Assembly: GCA_016935015.1 (NCBI GenBank)
Contig: JAFGRT010000052.1
Location: 1 to 32,820 of the forward strand
Direction of reading: 5' to 3'
Source of the DNA: Acidobacteriota bacterium
GTDB taxonomy: Bacteria > Acidobacteriota > JAAYUB01
Length of the DNA: 32,820 nt
Shown here: one piece after another, positions 15,166 through 23,272 of the stretch
How positions within the stretch are numbered: the stretch's first letter is position 1
How the letters are laid out: each line of letters opens with the position of its first letter
The notes under the pieces: model-generated
Told to the model about the DNA's origin: nothing
The model's input: the letters and a program-made list of their open reading frames with translations, nothing else
The model's database searches: none
Program-made: the position numbers and the translations under genes

Positions 15166-15909
15166 ATGCGGTACCTGATTCTGTCGGACATTCACGGCAA
15201 TTGCGAAGCCTTGCGGGAAGTGTTGAAAAATGCTCCACCCCATGATGAAGTCCTGTTCCTGGGGGACCTTGTGGGCTATGGGGCGTCGCCCAACGAGGTC
15301 GTGGCGTTGCTGTCCGAACTGAAGATCACCGGCATGGTACGGGGCAATCACGACAAGGTGTGCACAGGGATCGATCCCGGTTATCATTTCAACACCAACG
15401 CCCTGGCCAGCGCCCATTGGACCCGTGATCAGCTGACCCCCGCCAATCTGGAATTCCTGCGCCGACTCCCCCAGGGCCCGTTGCGGATTGACGACATCAT
15501 CACCATCTCCCACGGTTCACCCATGGACGAGGATTACTACATCCTTTACGAAAACGACGCCTTCGTGAGCTTTCAGAATTTTGATACTCTCCTCTGCTTC
15601 TTCGGCCACACCCATGTGCCGGGGCTGTTCGTTCTGGAAAAATCGCCGCCGGCCTTCTATTATATACTGCCACGGGATGATTTCTTCTTCCACCTGGAAC
15701 TGGACGGCAGGCGCCAATATCTCATCAATCCCGGTTCCATCGGCCAGCCGCGGGATTATGATCCCCGCGCCGCCTTCTGTCTGCTGGATACGGACACGGC
15801 CATCCTGTCCTTCTATAAAACGAAGTATCCCGTGGAAGAAGCCACCACCAAAATCCGGCAGGCCCGTCTGCCGGAATTCCTGGCCGAACGGCTGTTTTCC
15901 GGCGTATAA
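15166..15909 (+). CDS. Metallophosphoesterase (calcineurin-like)
   Basis: A 247-residue cytoplasmic phosphoesterase with the full set of dimetal-binding motifs: D8 and H10 in SDIHGN, D34 in GDLVGYG, N61-H62 in RGNHDK, H116 in SHGSP, and H148 and H150 in GHTHVPG. The C-terminal half includes INPGSIGQPRDYDPRAA, which is typical of the YfcE/diadenosine tetraphosphatase-like branch. Substrate cannot be read from the sequence; phosphodiesters, dinucleotides and phosphoproteins are all possible. ATG 15166 has GGAGAGG four bases upstream; an earlier GTG at 15148 is rejected. A hairpin with a short T-run follows. Confidence 0.93.
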   Translation: MRYLILSDIHGNCEALREVLKNAPPHDEVLFLGDLVGYGASPNEVVALLSELKITGMVRGNHDKVCTGIDPGYHFNTNALASAHWTRDQLTPANLEFLRRLPQGPLRIDDIITISHGSPMDEDYYILYENDAFVSFQNFDTLLCFFGHTHVPGLFVLEKSPPAFYYILPRDDFFFHLELDGRRQYLINPGSIGQPRDYDPRAAFCLLDTDTAILSFYKTKYPVEEATTKIRQARLPEFLAERLFSGV

Positions 15910-15935
15910 TTATCTTTGGGGAACTTGAAAAATGG

Positions 15936-15975
15936 AAGGATGACCGCTATCTTGCCCAAAAACAGTCATCCTTTT
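15936..15975 (+). terminator. Possible terminator after the phosphoesterase gene
   Basis: AAGGATGAC (15936-15944) pairs perfectly with GTCATCCTT (15965-15973), followed by a short T-run. The 20-base loop is larger than usual, so the activity is uncertain. Confidence 0.45.
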
Positions 15976-16095
15976 GAGCGGGAACCCCATCTTGAATAGG
16001 TGCGACCCGCTGTGCTGATCGTTGATTATTTTCCAGACCATCGCTCCGCGGCCGTCAACCGCGGATCCGGAGGCAGCACGGAGAGGAGGTACATC

Positions 16096-16473
16096 ATGAC
16101 CGATGCCGCTATCCGTTACCAGCGTATCGCCGAACTGCTGCTGGAAGAGATCGAAACCATTATCCCCCTAGAAATGAATGATCCACGGGTGGTCAACACC
16201 CGGGTGACCCGGGTACGACTGGCCCAGGATATGAAAACATGTCTCATCTACGTGGTGGTGGACGGTTCGGAGACAGAAAAAGTAGAAGCCATGGCCGCTC
16301 TGGAGCATGCGCGGTCCTATATCCGCGGCCAGATTTCCACCGTATTGAACATGAAGTTCACGCCCAAATTCGATTTTGCTTACGATTTTGACCGGGAGAA
16401 GGCCGACGGTGTGGAAAAAACCCTCGCCGCCCTCCGGGTCGAGGAAGATCCGGATGCACCCGCCAGCGAGTGA
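16096..16473 (+). CDS. rbfA: Ribosome-binding factor A
   Basis: A 125-residue KH-fold protein that assists late maturation of the 30S subunit, acting near the 5' end of 16S rRNA. It is close to the family's usual length. Characteristic stretches are RIAELLLEEIETIIPLEMND at the N-terminus, VTRVRLAQDMKTCLIYVVV in the centre and RSYIRGQISTVLNMKFTPKF at about 77-96. GAGGAGGT lies five bases before ATG 16096, so the frame open from 16000 is leader. Unlike many genomes, infB and nusA are not next to it. The upstream 120 bases hold a CCGCGG/CCGCGG hairpin 32 bases before the start codon. Confidence 0.94.
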   Translation: MTDAAIRYQRIAELLLEEIETIIPLEMNDPRVVNTRVTRVRLAQDMKTCLIYVVVDGSETEKVEAMAALEHARSYIRGQISTVLNMKFTPKFDFAYDFDREKADGVEKTLAALRVEEDPDAPASE

Positions 16474-16496
16474 GGCCGGCACCGGGAAAATGAAAC

Positions 16497-17273
16497 ATGG
16501 GCCAAACCAAAGGAATAACGCCACACCCGAGACGGTTGGGCAAAATCATCGGTGTCGCTGCTTTTTTACTGCTGACGGCCGGTGTATCGGTCTACGCCCT
16601 AGCGCTTTTGCTCACCCGGTCGGAGTTGCCGACACGTTTCGCTTCACTGGAACCGGTACGCGACATTGAAGTCGAGTATTTCTTTGAACGCCTGGCGCAG
16701 GAAAACAACTGGGATCAGGCATTTTCCCCCCTGTTCCTGGCACCGGCGGATCATACAACCACTGGAACCGGGGCCGTTTCGGCCGGATCGGCGCCCGTCT
16801 TCACCAGCCCGGTGGATAACACGGTCATGACGAGAATCACCTTGACCGAGAAGGCGTTGAACCGGCAGCTCATTTACCTCTTCCGGGAACACCCACCCCG
16901 GGTGCGGGGGCTGAAGCAGGCCTACCTCGCCGTCGAACCAAACGGCCTGACCTTGCTGGGCGTTATCGACGGCCGGGCACTTCTCCGGCAGATGACGCCC
17001 GAACAGCATCACCTACTGCCGACCCTTCTCCGCCGAGAAGGCGTGCTGCGGCTTCGGCTCGCGGCGCACAAGGACCTGATCGGCCGCACCTGGCTTCATC
17101 TCGAATCTGTGTCTTTCGGCCATCTGCCGGTTCCCACCGCCGTCGTCAATCCCCTGCTGGAATCGTATCTGCCGGAGAGTACATTCGACATGCGGGACGG
17201 ATTTTTCGTCTCGCGCCATCTAGAATCCCTCTTTTTCGGCCGGGGATTCATCACCGTCCAATTCAATTCATAA
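16497..17273 (+). CDS. Membrane-anchored protein of unknown function
   Basis: A 258-residue protein 23 bases after rbfA. The N-terminus is basic (residues 1-17) and is followed by one hydrophobic helix at about 18-41, so it is a signal anchor or an uncleaved signal peptide with the rest outside the membrane. A low-complexity stretch (85-105) rich in threonine, glycine and alanine precedes a folded region beginning MTRITLTEKALNRQLIYLF. That region looks like an alpha/beta lipid- or peptidoglycan-associated fold seen in several YpmS-like families, but the resemblance is too weak to name. No ribosome binding site of quality is visible, so translation may be coupled to rbfA. Confidence 0.7.
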   Translation: MGQTKGITPHPRRLGKIIGVAAFLLLTAGVSVYALALLLTRSELPTRFASLEPVRDIEVEYFFERLAQENNWDQAFSPLFLAPADHTTTGTGAVSAGSAPVFTSPVDNTVMTRITLTEKALNRQLIYLFREHPPRVRGLKQAYLAVEPNGLTLLGVIDGRALLRQMTPEQHHLLPTLLRREGVLRLRLAAHKDLIGRTWLHLESVSFGHLPVPTAVVNPLLESYLPESTFDMRDGFFVSRHLESLFFGRGFITVQFNS

Positions 17274-17301
17274 TCCAGACGAACCCTTTGGAAAAAAGTG
17301 T

Positions 17302-17330
17302 TTGCTTCCCCTGGATGGAGACACTATACT
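17302..17330 (+). promoter_or_regulatory. Promoter for the OPT transporter gene
   Basis: TTGCTT (17302-17307) and TATACT (17325-17330) are separated by exactly 17 bases. The start codon lies 53 bases downstream of the -10. Confidence 0.6.
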
Positions 17331-17382
17331 ATGCCACTGTTTTTCACATAAATGCATTCCATCACTTCGTTCGGGAGGGCAA

Positions 17383-19491
17383 ATGTCGAGCACAAGTTTC
17401 AAGCCGTTTATTCCCCCGGAAAAGAATCTGAAGGAGTTTACGCTGCGGGCGCTGGTCATCGGCCTGTTTCTGGCCGTTCTGCTGGGCGCCGCTAATGCGT
17501 ATCTCGGCCTCAAGGCCGGCATGACCATCGCCGCCACCTATCCGGCGGCGGTCCTGGGCATGGCCCTGCTCCGCATGTTCCGGGACCACAACATTCTTGA
17601 AGAGAACATTATCCGGACCGTGGGTTCCATCGGTGAATCCGTGGCCGCCGGCGCCATTTTCACGCTGCCGGCGTTCACCATCGCCGCCGTCTGGTCGGAT
17701 GAGTTCTTTTCCAGTTTCGAGGGATATATCCGCTGTTCCGTGATCATGCTGGTGGGCGGCGTAATCGGGATCATGTTCGTCACCCTGCTGCGCCGCGTCA
17801 TGGTGGAAGATCACGAGCTGCCCTTTCCGGAATCCGTGGCCGCCTCCGAAATTCACAAAGCCGGGCGCAGCGGGACCACCGGCGCCAAGTACCTCTTTTA
17901 CGCCATGGGCATCGGCGGTATCATCCAGTTCATCAAGGAATTCAAGATCTTCGCCGAAACCTGGGAGTATTTCACCCGCTTCAGCACCAAGATCATCCCC
18001 GGCACCGCCCTCACCGGCGAAGCCAGCAGCACGGCCTATGCCGGCGTCAGCACCGGCGGCGGCTTCCTGCTGAAAACGCCCTCCCTCAGTCCGGCGTTTC
18101 TGGGGGTCGGTTACATCATCGGGCCGCGGCTGGCCGCCCTCAACTTCGCCGGCGGCGTCCTGGCCTGGGGCCTGTTCGTGCCGCTCATCATGCTCCATCT
18201 GGCGCCCCAGTTCCAGCCCCTCATCGGCCAGCAGGTGGAGATCGCCGGCAAGCTGACGGAATTCACCTGGACCCATGCGGCCAACAGCATTTTCGCCAAT
18301 ATCGTCAAACCCATCGCCATCGGCGGCATGCTGATGGCGGCCATCTACACCCTGTACAAAATGCGCGCCAGCCTTTTCGGCGGCATCAAGCGCTCCGTGG
18401 AAGATGTCCGCAAGGCGGCCACCGCTGAACAGACCACCCTGCGCACCGATCGCGACATCAACATCAGGACGGTGTTCTTGAGCCTCGCGGGCCTGGCCGG
18501 CGTGACCTTCATCGTGTACTGGTGGTTCATGGATTTCACGGGCGATAACCTGCTGCCGGCCCTGGTGGCGGCAATGGTGATGATGATCGCCGGTTTCTTC
18601 TTCGCCGCTGTGTCCGGCTATCTGGTGGGTCTCATCGGTTCTTCCAACAATCCCATCTCCGGCCTGACCCTGACCACCCTGGTTGTGGCGGCCCTGCTGA
18701 TGGTGATGCTGGGCGTGAGCCGCGATCAGGGCGGCGTGGCCGTCGTCCTGGCGGTGGCCGGGTTGATCTGCGTGTCCGCCGCCGTGGCTGGCGAGATGCT
18801 CCAGGACCTGAAGGTCGGCTATATCCTGGGCGGCACCCCCTGGCGGATGCAGGTGGGCGATCTCATCGGCGTGTTCGTCTCCGCCCTGGTCCTGTGGTTC
18901 CCTCTCATCATCCTCAACGAGGGCGATCTCATCAAAGCCAAGGCCGAGGGATATATCGGCGGTTTCGGCGGCGACGTTCTGGCGGCGCCCCAGGCCGGAC
19001 TGATGGCCAAGCTGTCGGCCGGCATCGTGGGCGGCGACATGGTCTGGCCGCTCATCATCGTCGGCATCATCATGTCCATCGGCTTCATCCTGCTGAACGT
19101 GCGCAGCCCCATGCTGGTCTGCGTGGGCATGTACCTGTCCTTCGGCACCGTCGCCGCCATCTTCGTCGGTGGCCTGATCCGCGGCATCATCGACATGTTC
19201 ATCGCCCGGCGTCAGTTCAACGACAATCAGAAATCCCGCATTGACAACCGCGGCACGCTGTTGGCCTCGGGTCTCATCGCCGGCGAAGCCCTGATGGGGC
19301 TGCTGTTCGCCGGACTGGCCTTCTTTGAGGTGGATTACATCAAGGCCGTGTGGGGCGACGCGGCGCCGGATTCGCCCTATCTCTACCTGCTGTCCGTGGC
19401 CGTTTTCTTCGGCTTGGGCTACCTGCTGGTGAAGCTGCCCCTCGACAACGCCGGCGACCCCGATGAACCGGCCGTTCAGGTGAACGTATAA
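17383..19491 (+). CDS. OPT-family oligopeptide transporter
   Basis: A 702-residue polytopic inner-membrane protein with about 15-16 hydrophobic segments spread along its length, matching the oligopeptide transporter (OPT) superfamily in size and layout. Family-type stretches include NAYLGLKAGMTIAATYPAAV near residues 40-60, PFPESVAASEIHKAG (about 147-161), GGVLAWGLFVPL and GSSNNPISGLTLTTLV (about 416-431). Members import small peptides, or in some lineages metal-chelates, using the proton gradient. GGGAGGG lies three bases before ATG 17383; the frame open from 17302 overlaps the promoter. It has its own promoter and terminator. Peptide uptake would fit the protease and CstA genes nearby. Confidence 0.93.
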   Translation: MSSTSFKPFIPPEKNLKEFTLRALVIGLFLAVLLGAANAYLGLKAGMTIAATYPAAVLGMALLRMFRDHNILEENIIRTVGSIGESVAAGAIFTLPAFTIAAVWSDEFFSSFEGYIRCSVIMLVGGVIGIMFVTLLRRVMVEDHELPFPESVAASEIHKAGRSGTTGAKYLFYAMGIGGIIQFIKEFKIFAETWEYFTRFSTKIIPGTALTGEASSTAYAGVSTGGGFLLKTPSLSPAFLGVGYIIGPRLAALNFAGGVLAWGLFVPLIMLHLAPQFQPLIGQQVEIAGKLTEFTWTHAANSIFANIVKPIAIGGMLMAAIYTLYKMRASLFGGIKRSVEDVRKAATAEQTTLRTDRDINIRTVFLSLAGLAGVTFIVYWWFMDFTGDNLLPALVAAMVMMIAGFFFAAVSGYLVGLIGSSNNPISGLTLTTLVVAALLMVMLGVSRDQGGVAVVLAVAGLICVSAAVAGEMLQDLKVGYILGGTPWRMQVGDLIGVFVSALVLWFPLIILNEGDLIKAKAEGYIGGFGGDVLAAPQAGLMAKLSAGIVGGDMVWPLIIVGIIMSIGFILLNVRSPMLVCVGMYLSFGTVAAIFVGGLIRGIIDMFIARRQFNDNQKSRIDNRGTLLASGLIAGEALMGLLFAGLAFFEVDYIKAVWGDAAPDSPYLYLLSVAVFFGLGYLLVKLPLDNAGDPDEPAVQVNV

Positions 19492-19514
19492 GCCATTTCG
19501 TTTCGGACATCTCC

Positions 19515-19548
19515 GGGGCATGCCGGACATCCGGTATGCCCCCTTTTT
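19515..19548 (+). terminator. Rho-independent terminator after the OPT gene
   Basis: A 12-base stem, GGGGCATGCCGG with CCGGTATGCCCC (one G-T pair), an ACAT loop and a run of five T. It ends only 19 bases before the start codon of the PqqD-like gene. Confidence 0.92.
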
Positions 19549-19567
19549 CAGTCAGGAGGCGCCCCAC

Positions 19568-19933
19568 ATGCTGTTTCCCCGTCGACGTTCCACCGCCGAC
19601 TGGATGGATCTCATCCCCCGGCGCACGTATGACCATGAACTGACAGACGAAGGCAAGGTCGTAGTCATCATTCCCAAATTTCAGCGCCCGCCCTTCAACC
19701 GGCTGATGCGGCGGATGAAGGCGCCGAACATCCGAGTCAAGCTGGACGGTATCGGCTCGTTCGTCTGGCTCCACTGCGACGGGGAAAGGAACGTAAGCAC
19801 CATCGTGCGGATTTTACGCGACGAGTTCGGCGAAACAGCGGAGCCGGCGGAAGAACGCGTTCATCTTTTTTTCCAGCAACTGCAGCGCGGCGGCATGGTG
19901 CGGCTGTTCGAACCATCCGCCGCCGGGAGCTGA
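19568..19933 (+). CDS. Stand-alone PqqD-like protein
   Basis: A 121-residue protein with a PqqD-like fold: SFVWLHCDGERNVSTIVRIL (about 58-77), then DEFGETAEPAEERVHLFFQQLQRGGMVRLF. PqqD family proteins are winged-helix-like chaperones that bind peptide precursors (recognition elements) in ribosomally made natural-product pathways; free-standing relatives of unknown role are common. No radical-SAM enzyme or precursor peptide gene is visible here. ATG 19568 has AGGAGG eight bases upstream. The gene sits directly behind the OPT terminator, so it is expressed either by read-through or from a promoter inside the transporter gene. Confidence 0.8.
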   Translation: MLFPRRRSTADWMDLIPRRTYDHELTDEGKVVVIIPKFQRPPFNRLMRRMKAPNIRVKLDGIGSFVWLHCDGERNVSTIVRILRDEFGETAEPAEERVHLFFQQLQRGGMVRLFEPSAAGS

Positions 19934-20049
19934 GCCGACCTGATCTTCCATCCGGCACCCACCAGCCGTGTGGTCGCCATGCACCGCGGATCGTGCTCGT
20001 TTTGCCATTCTCTATACCAGAAACGGGTAAGGCCAGGGGTTTCGCAGCA

Positions 20050-20078
20050 TTTACAGCACTTCGGCTTTGATCTATACT
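20050..20078 (+). promoter_or_regulatory. Promoter for the cstA-type gene
   Basis: TTTACA (20050-20055), a 17-base spacer and TATACT (20073-20078) form a good sigma-70 promoter. A leader of about 83 bases follows. The remainder of the 234-base gap after the PqqD-like gene shows no gene. Confidence 0.65.
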
Positions 20079-20167
20079 AAGCAGGTTGTGACGATTTTCG
20101 GTCCGGCGGCTGCCGGCACGGCCGGTGTGGCCGGCCGTAACCTGGATTATGTGTACGGAGTTGAGAC

Positions 20168-21793
20168 ATGGCGGTCGTGCTGATGATTCTCGCCGGATTT
20201 CTGTTCGTGGCGGGTTATGTATTCTATGGCGGTTACATCGCCCGGCGACTGGGCATCGATCCCCAGCGCCCCACTCCGGCCCATGAATTGCGTGACGGCG
20301 TCGACTACGAACCGGCGGCCAAACCGGTGCTGCTGGGTCATCACTTTGCCTCCATCGCCGGCGCCGCGCCCATCATCGGCCCCGTTACCGCCGCCGTATT
20401 CGGCTGGGTTCCCGTCTTCCTCTGGATCATCCTCGGCGGTATTTTTATGGGCGCCGTTCACGATTTTACCTCCCTGGTCGCCTCCCTCCGCCACCGCGGC
20501 AAGTCCATCGGCACCGTCATCGAGGAGGAAATCGGCTACACAGGCAAAATCCTGTTCCTGCTCTTTTCCTGGGCGGCGCTGGTGCTGGTCATCGCCGTGT
20601 TCGCCGTCATTGTGGCCCAGACCTTCGTCAGCGTTCCCCAATGCGCCACCGCCTCCACCCTCTTCCTGATCATCGCCGTCGGCTGGGGCCTCATGCCCAA
20701 ACGGAACATCACCGTAGCGACCCTGATCGGACTCGTCTTCATGGCGCTGGCCCTGATGGCCGGACAATATTACCCGCTGCGGCTGGACCTCGAAGCCTGG
20801 CTGGCCCTGTTGTTCGTCTATGTGTTCGTGGCCTCGGTCACGCCCGTCTGGGTGCTGCTGCAGCCGCGCGATTATCTGAACGCCTACCTTCTGTATGGCG
20901 CGTTGTTACTGGCCTTCGTCGGCATCCTCGCCGCCGCACCGGCGGTGAAGGCACCCGCCTTTGTCGGTTTTGTCGACGTCAAACTGGGTCCCATTTTCCC
21001 CATCCTTTTCGTCACCGTCGCCTGCGGAGCCATTTCCGGCTTCCATTCCCTCGTCGCTTCGGGGACGGTGGCTAAACAGATGAACAGCGAAGCTGATGCC
21101 AAAAGTGTGGGCTTTGGTGCCATGCTCATCGAAAGCTTCCTGGCGGTGGTGGCTCTTTTGGCCGCCGTCACCTTCGTCCGCGAGGACTATGTCCGGATCC
21201 TCCTCAGCGAAGGCCCGGTGGCGGTTTTCAGCCAGGGCATCGGCGGTTTCGCCGCCCGGCTCGGCCTGCCGGAACAGGTGGCCGTCACCTTTCTGGCCCT
21301 GGCCGTCTCGGCTTTCGCCCTGACTTCACTGGATACGGCCACCCGCCTGGGGCGGTTTGCCTGGGAGGAATTCTTTCGCCGGGAGGATCGGCCGGCGGGC
21401 CTGCTGCAGAACCGCTTCCTGGCCACCATTGCCACGGTCATTCCGGCGGCCCTGCTGGCGTTCACCGGCCACTGGCAGGCCATCTGGCCCATTTTCGGCA
21501 GCGCCAACCAGTTGCTGGCGGCCCTGGCCCTCCTCACCGTCAGCATCTGGCTCATCAACCAGGGGAAAAAGCCGGTGTTCACCCTGGTACCCATGGTACT
21601 CATGATGGCCGTCACCTTGTCCGCCCTGACGGTGCTGGTCTACGAAAACTATGTGCTTACCGGGAACTTTCTGCTGGGGAGTGTAGGGCTGCTGCTGTTC
21701 GCCATCGCCGTTTTCCTGGTGATCTACGCCTGGTGGAAAATACGTAAGGCCCAGCCCACCCCGCCGGCGACGCCGACATCCTCCGCCGACTGA
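20168..21793 (+). CDS. cstA: CstA-family carbon starvation / pyruvate transporter
   Basis: A 541-residue polytopic membrane protein with about 14-16 helices, of the shorter CstA type. Family-typical stretches are the N-terminal GYVFYGGYIARRLGID, YEPAAKPVLLGHHFASIAGAAPIIGP (about 41-66), GAVHDFTSLVASLRHRGKSIG (98-118), VWVLLQPRDYLNAYLLYGAL and GSANQLLAALALL. E. coli relatives CstA and BtsT import pyruvate with protons or sodium, and CstA has also been linked to peptide use. GGAG lies seven bases before the ATG at 20168. It has its own promoter; the substrate, pyruvate or peptide, is not decided by sequence. Confidence 0.93.
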   Translation: MAVVLMILAGFLFVAGYVFYGGYIARRLGIDPQRPTPAHELRDGVDYEPAAKPVLLGHHFASIAGAAPIIGPVTAAVFGWVPVFLWIILGGIFMGAVHDFTSLVASLRHRGKSIGTVIEEEIGYTGKILFLLFSWAALVLVIAVFAVIVAQTFVSVPQCATASTLFLIIAVGWGLMPKRNITVATLIGLVFMALALMAGQYYPLRLDLEAWLALLFVYVFVASVTPVWVLLQPRDYLNAYLLYGALLLAFVGILAAAPAVKAPAFVGFVDVKLGPIFPILFVTVACGAISGFHSLVASGTVAKQMNSEADAKSVGFGAMLIESFLAVVALLAAVTFVREDYVRILLSEGPVAVFSQGIGGFAARLGLPEQVAVTFLALAVSAFALTSLDTATRLGRFAWEEFFRREDRPAGLLQNRFLATIATVIPAALLAFTGHWQAIWPIFGSANQLLAALALLTVSIWLINQGKKPVFTLVPMVLMMAVTLSALTVLVYENYVLTGNFLLGSVGLLLFAIAVFLVIYAWWKIRKAQPTPPATPTSSAD

Positions 21794-21852
21794 ATACCGT
21801 CGGACCGCCCGTCACCGTTCACCGCCTCGCCGGTGAGAGCATCATCGATTCA

Positions 21853-22884
21853 TTACGCATCTGGCGGGGAGACTTCCGGCGCGGGCGCCGATCCGATGGC
21901 CAGGTCTTCGTCGGACATGTCGGCCTGCCCATAGACCCGGTCAATGGTATAGATGGTCCGGTTCCCGCCCTCGAAATAGATCCGGGTCAATAACTCGCCC
22001 AGCAGCCCGAAACAGATCAGCTGAATGCCGGCGATGATCAGCAAGACGGACAGCAGCATCAGCGGGCCATGCTTGGTGAAAACATCGACTGCCAGGATGA
22101 TCTTCTTGAGCAGGAGAAACACACCGATAGCCCCGCCGGTCAGAAACGCCAGCAGGCCAGGGATGCCGAAAAAATGAACGGGCCGGGTCAGGTAGCGTAG
22201 CAAGAAACGGATGGTGATCAGGTCGATGATCACCCGGAAGGCACGGGTCAGATTGTACTTGGAGCGGCCGAAACGGCGACGGCGGTCGTTGATGGGGACC
22301 TCCACCACCCGGGCGCCGTAGCGGGCCGCCAGCGCTGGTATGAACCGATGGTGGTCGCCGTACAGCCGCACCTGGTTCAGGAGCGACCGGCGATAGGCCT
22401 TGAGCGTGGCGCCGTAATCATGCAACTTCACTCCGGACAATCGGGAAATCATCCAGTTGGCGATGCGGGACGGCAGACGACGGCGGAAAAACGGTTCGCG
22501 TCGATGGCGCCGCCAGCCGCTGGCGATATCACTGCCGGTTTCCTGCAGGGCCCGCAACAACGGGGGGATGTCGGCCGGATCGTTCTGAAGATCGCCGTCC
22601 ATGGCGATGATGTAGGTGCCGCTGGCGTGATCGAAACCGGCGGACAATGCCGCCGTCTGGCCCTGATTGCGGCGGAGACGGATGCACGTCACCCGCGGGT
22701 CCCGGCGCACCAACCGCAGCATCTGGCCGAACGATCCGTCTGTGCTGCGGTCGTCCACCAGGATCAGCTCGTAGTCCGGTGTAACGTCCGCCATGGCGAC
22801 CACGATCTCTTCAAACAGCAGGGGGATGTTCTGCTCCTCGTTATAGATGGGGACGACCAGGGATACTCTTTCCCGGGTGATCAT
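21853..22884 (-). CDS. Family 2 polyprenyl-phosphate glycosyltransferase (GtrB/DPM1-like)
   Basis: A 343-residue GT-A glycosyltransferase. The nucleotide-sugar site shows VVPIYNEEQNIP (10-21), LILVDDRSTDGS and the metal-binding MDGDLQNDPADIP. RRRFGRSKYNLTRAFR is the juxtamembrane segment of the dolichol/undecaprenyl-phosphate transferases, and two membrane helices follow in the C-terminal third. Such enzymes load glucose, mannose or an aminosugar on undecaprenyl phosphate at the inner membrane face for envelope glycan modification. The start ATG 22884 has GGAG seven bases upstream; the longer frame to 23241 runs through the nrdJ regulatory region and is rejected. It is a single-gene unit, convergent with cstA. 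Confidence 0.9.
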   Translation of the reverse strand: MITRERVSLVVPIYNEEQNIPLLFEEIVVAMADVTPDYELILVDDRSTDGSFGQMLRLVRRDPRVTCIRLRRNQGQTAALSAGFDHASGTYIIAMDGDLQNDPADIPPLLRALQETGSDIASGWRRHRREPFFRRRLPSRIANWMISRLSGVKLHDYGATLKAYRRSLLNQVRLYGDHHRFIPALAARYGARVVEVPINDRRRRFGRSKYNLTRAFRVIIDLITIRFLLRYLTRPVHFFGIPGLLAFLTGGAIGVFLLLKKIILAVDVFTKHGPLMLLSVLLIIAGIQLICFGLLGELLTRIYFEGGNRTIYTIDRVYGQADMSDEDLAIGSAPAPEVSPPDA

Positions 22885-23077
22885 GCCTATGCTCCAGGGA
22901 AGCCATGATTTCCCGCCGCATCCGGCTGCGGCGGCGACCTGTATTATGAAGCCTTCAACGCCACTTTGCAATAGCTCCGTCGCCGTCGCCCCACCTCCCC
23001 GGCCGTCATTCCGGCAGCGGCGGCAGGGAGAATGAAAGAAAAAACGCGAATTCCTGCGAAAATGAAAACGTCTGTTG

Positions 23078-23093
23078 CTACAATATATTGTAC
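23078..23093. promoter_or_regulatory. NrdR box 1 upstream of nrdJ
   Basis: The core CAATATATTG (23081-23090) is a perfect palindrome, extending to TACAATATATTGTA, and matches the NrdR-box core CWATATATWG. Together with box 2 it gives a core-to-core distance of 31 bases, the three-helical-turn spacing typical of paired NrdR boxes. Confidence 0.75.
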
Positions 23094-23108
23094 GTATCAA
23101 AAAATCGA

Positions 23109-23124
23109 ACACAAAATGTTGTAT
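23109..23124. promoter_or_regulatory. NrdR box 2 upstream of nrdJ
   Basis: ACACAAAATGTTGTAT matches the 16-base NrdR consensus at 13 positions. It ends seven bases before the -35 box of the nrdJ promoter, so a bound repressor would block polymerase. Confidence 0.7.
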
Positions 23125-23130
23125 TTCATC

Positions 23131-23159
23131 TTGACATTCACCATCATGTGTTCTATAAA
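23131..23159 (+). promoter_or_regulatory. Near-consensus promoter for nrdJ
   Basis: TTGACA (23131-23136), 17 bases, TATAAA (23154-23159). The predicted leader is about 107 bases and shows no B12-riboswitch-like length or motif. The region from 22885 to 23272 contains no gene; it holds only this promoter and the two NrdR boxes. Confidence 0.8.
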
Positions 23160-23272
23160 GAAAAAACACGGGGAACATCATCGACATACCATGCACACAC
23201 ATATTGTCATTGGCTTGTCTCAGCGTCCCCCTTTGATTCAAATAATTTCCAGGACTTCAAGGAGAGTTTTCC

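Noticed and set aside
17362-19530. A 722-codon open frame on the minus strand opposite the OPT gene
   Set aside because: Its composition (rich in H, Q, G, D, E) is the shadow of a GC-rich membrane-protein gene; the plus strand has a ribosome site, promoter, terminator and family motifs.
22885-23241. N-terminal extension of the glycosyltransferase
   Set aside because: It would read through the nrdJ promoter and NrdR boxes and gives a non-family sequence; ATG 22884 begins the catalytic domain as usual.
23160-23272. B12 riboswitch in the nrdJ leader
   Set aside because: The leader is too short and lacks a B12-box-like sequence.
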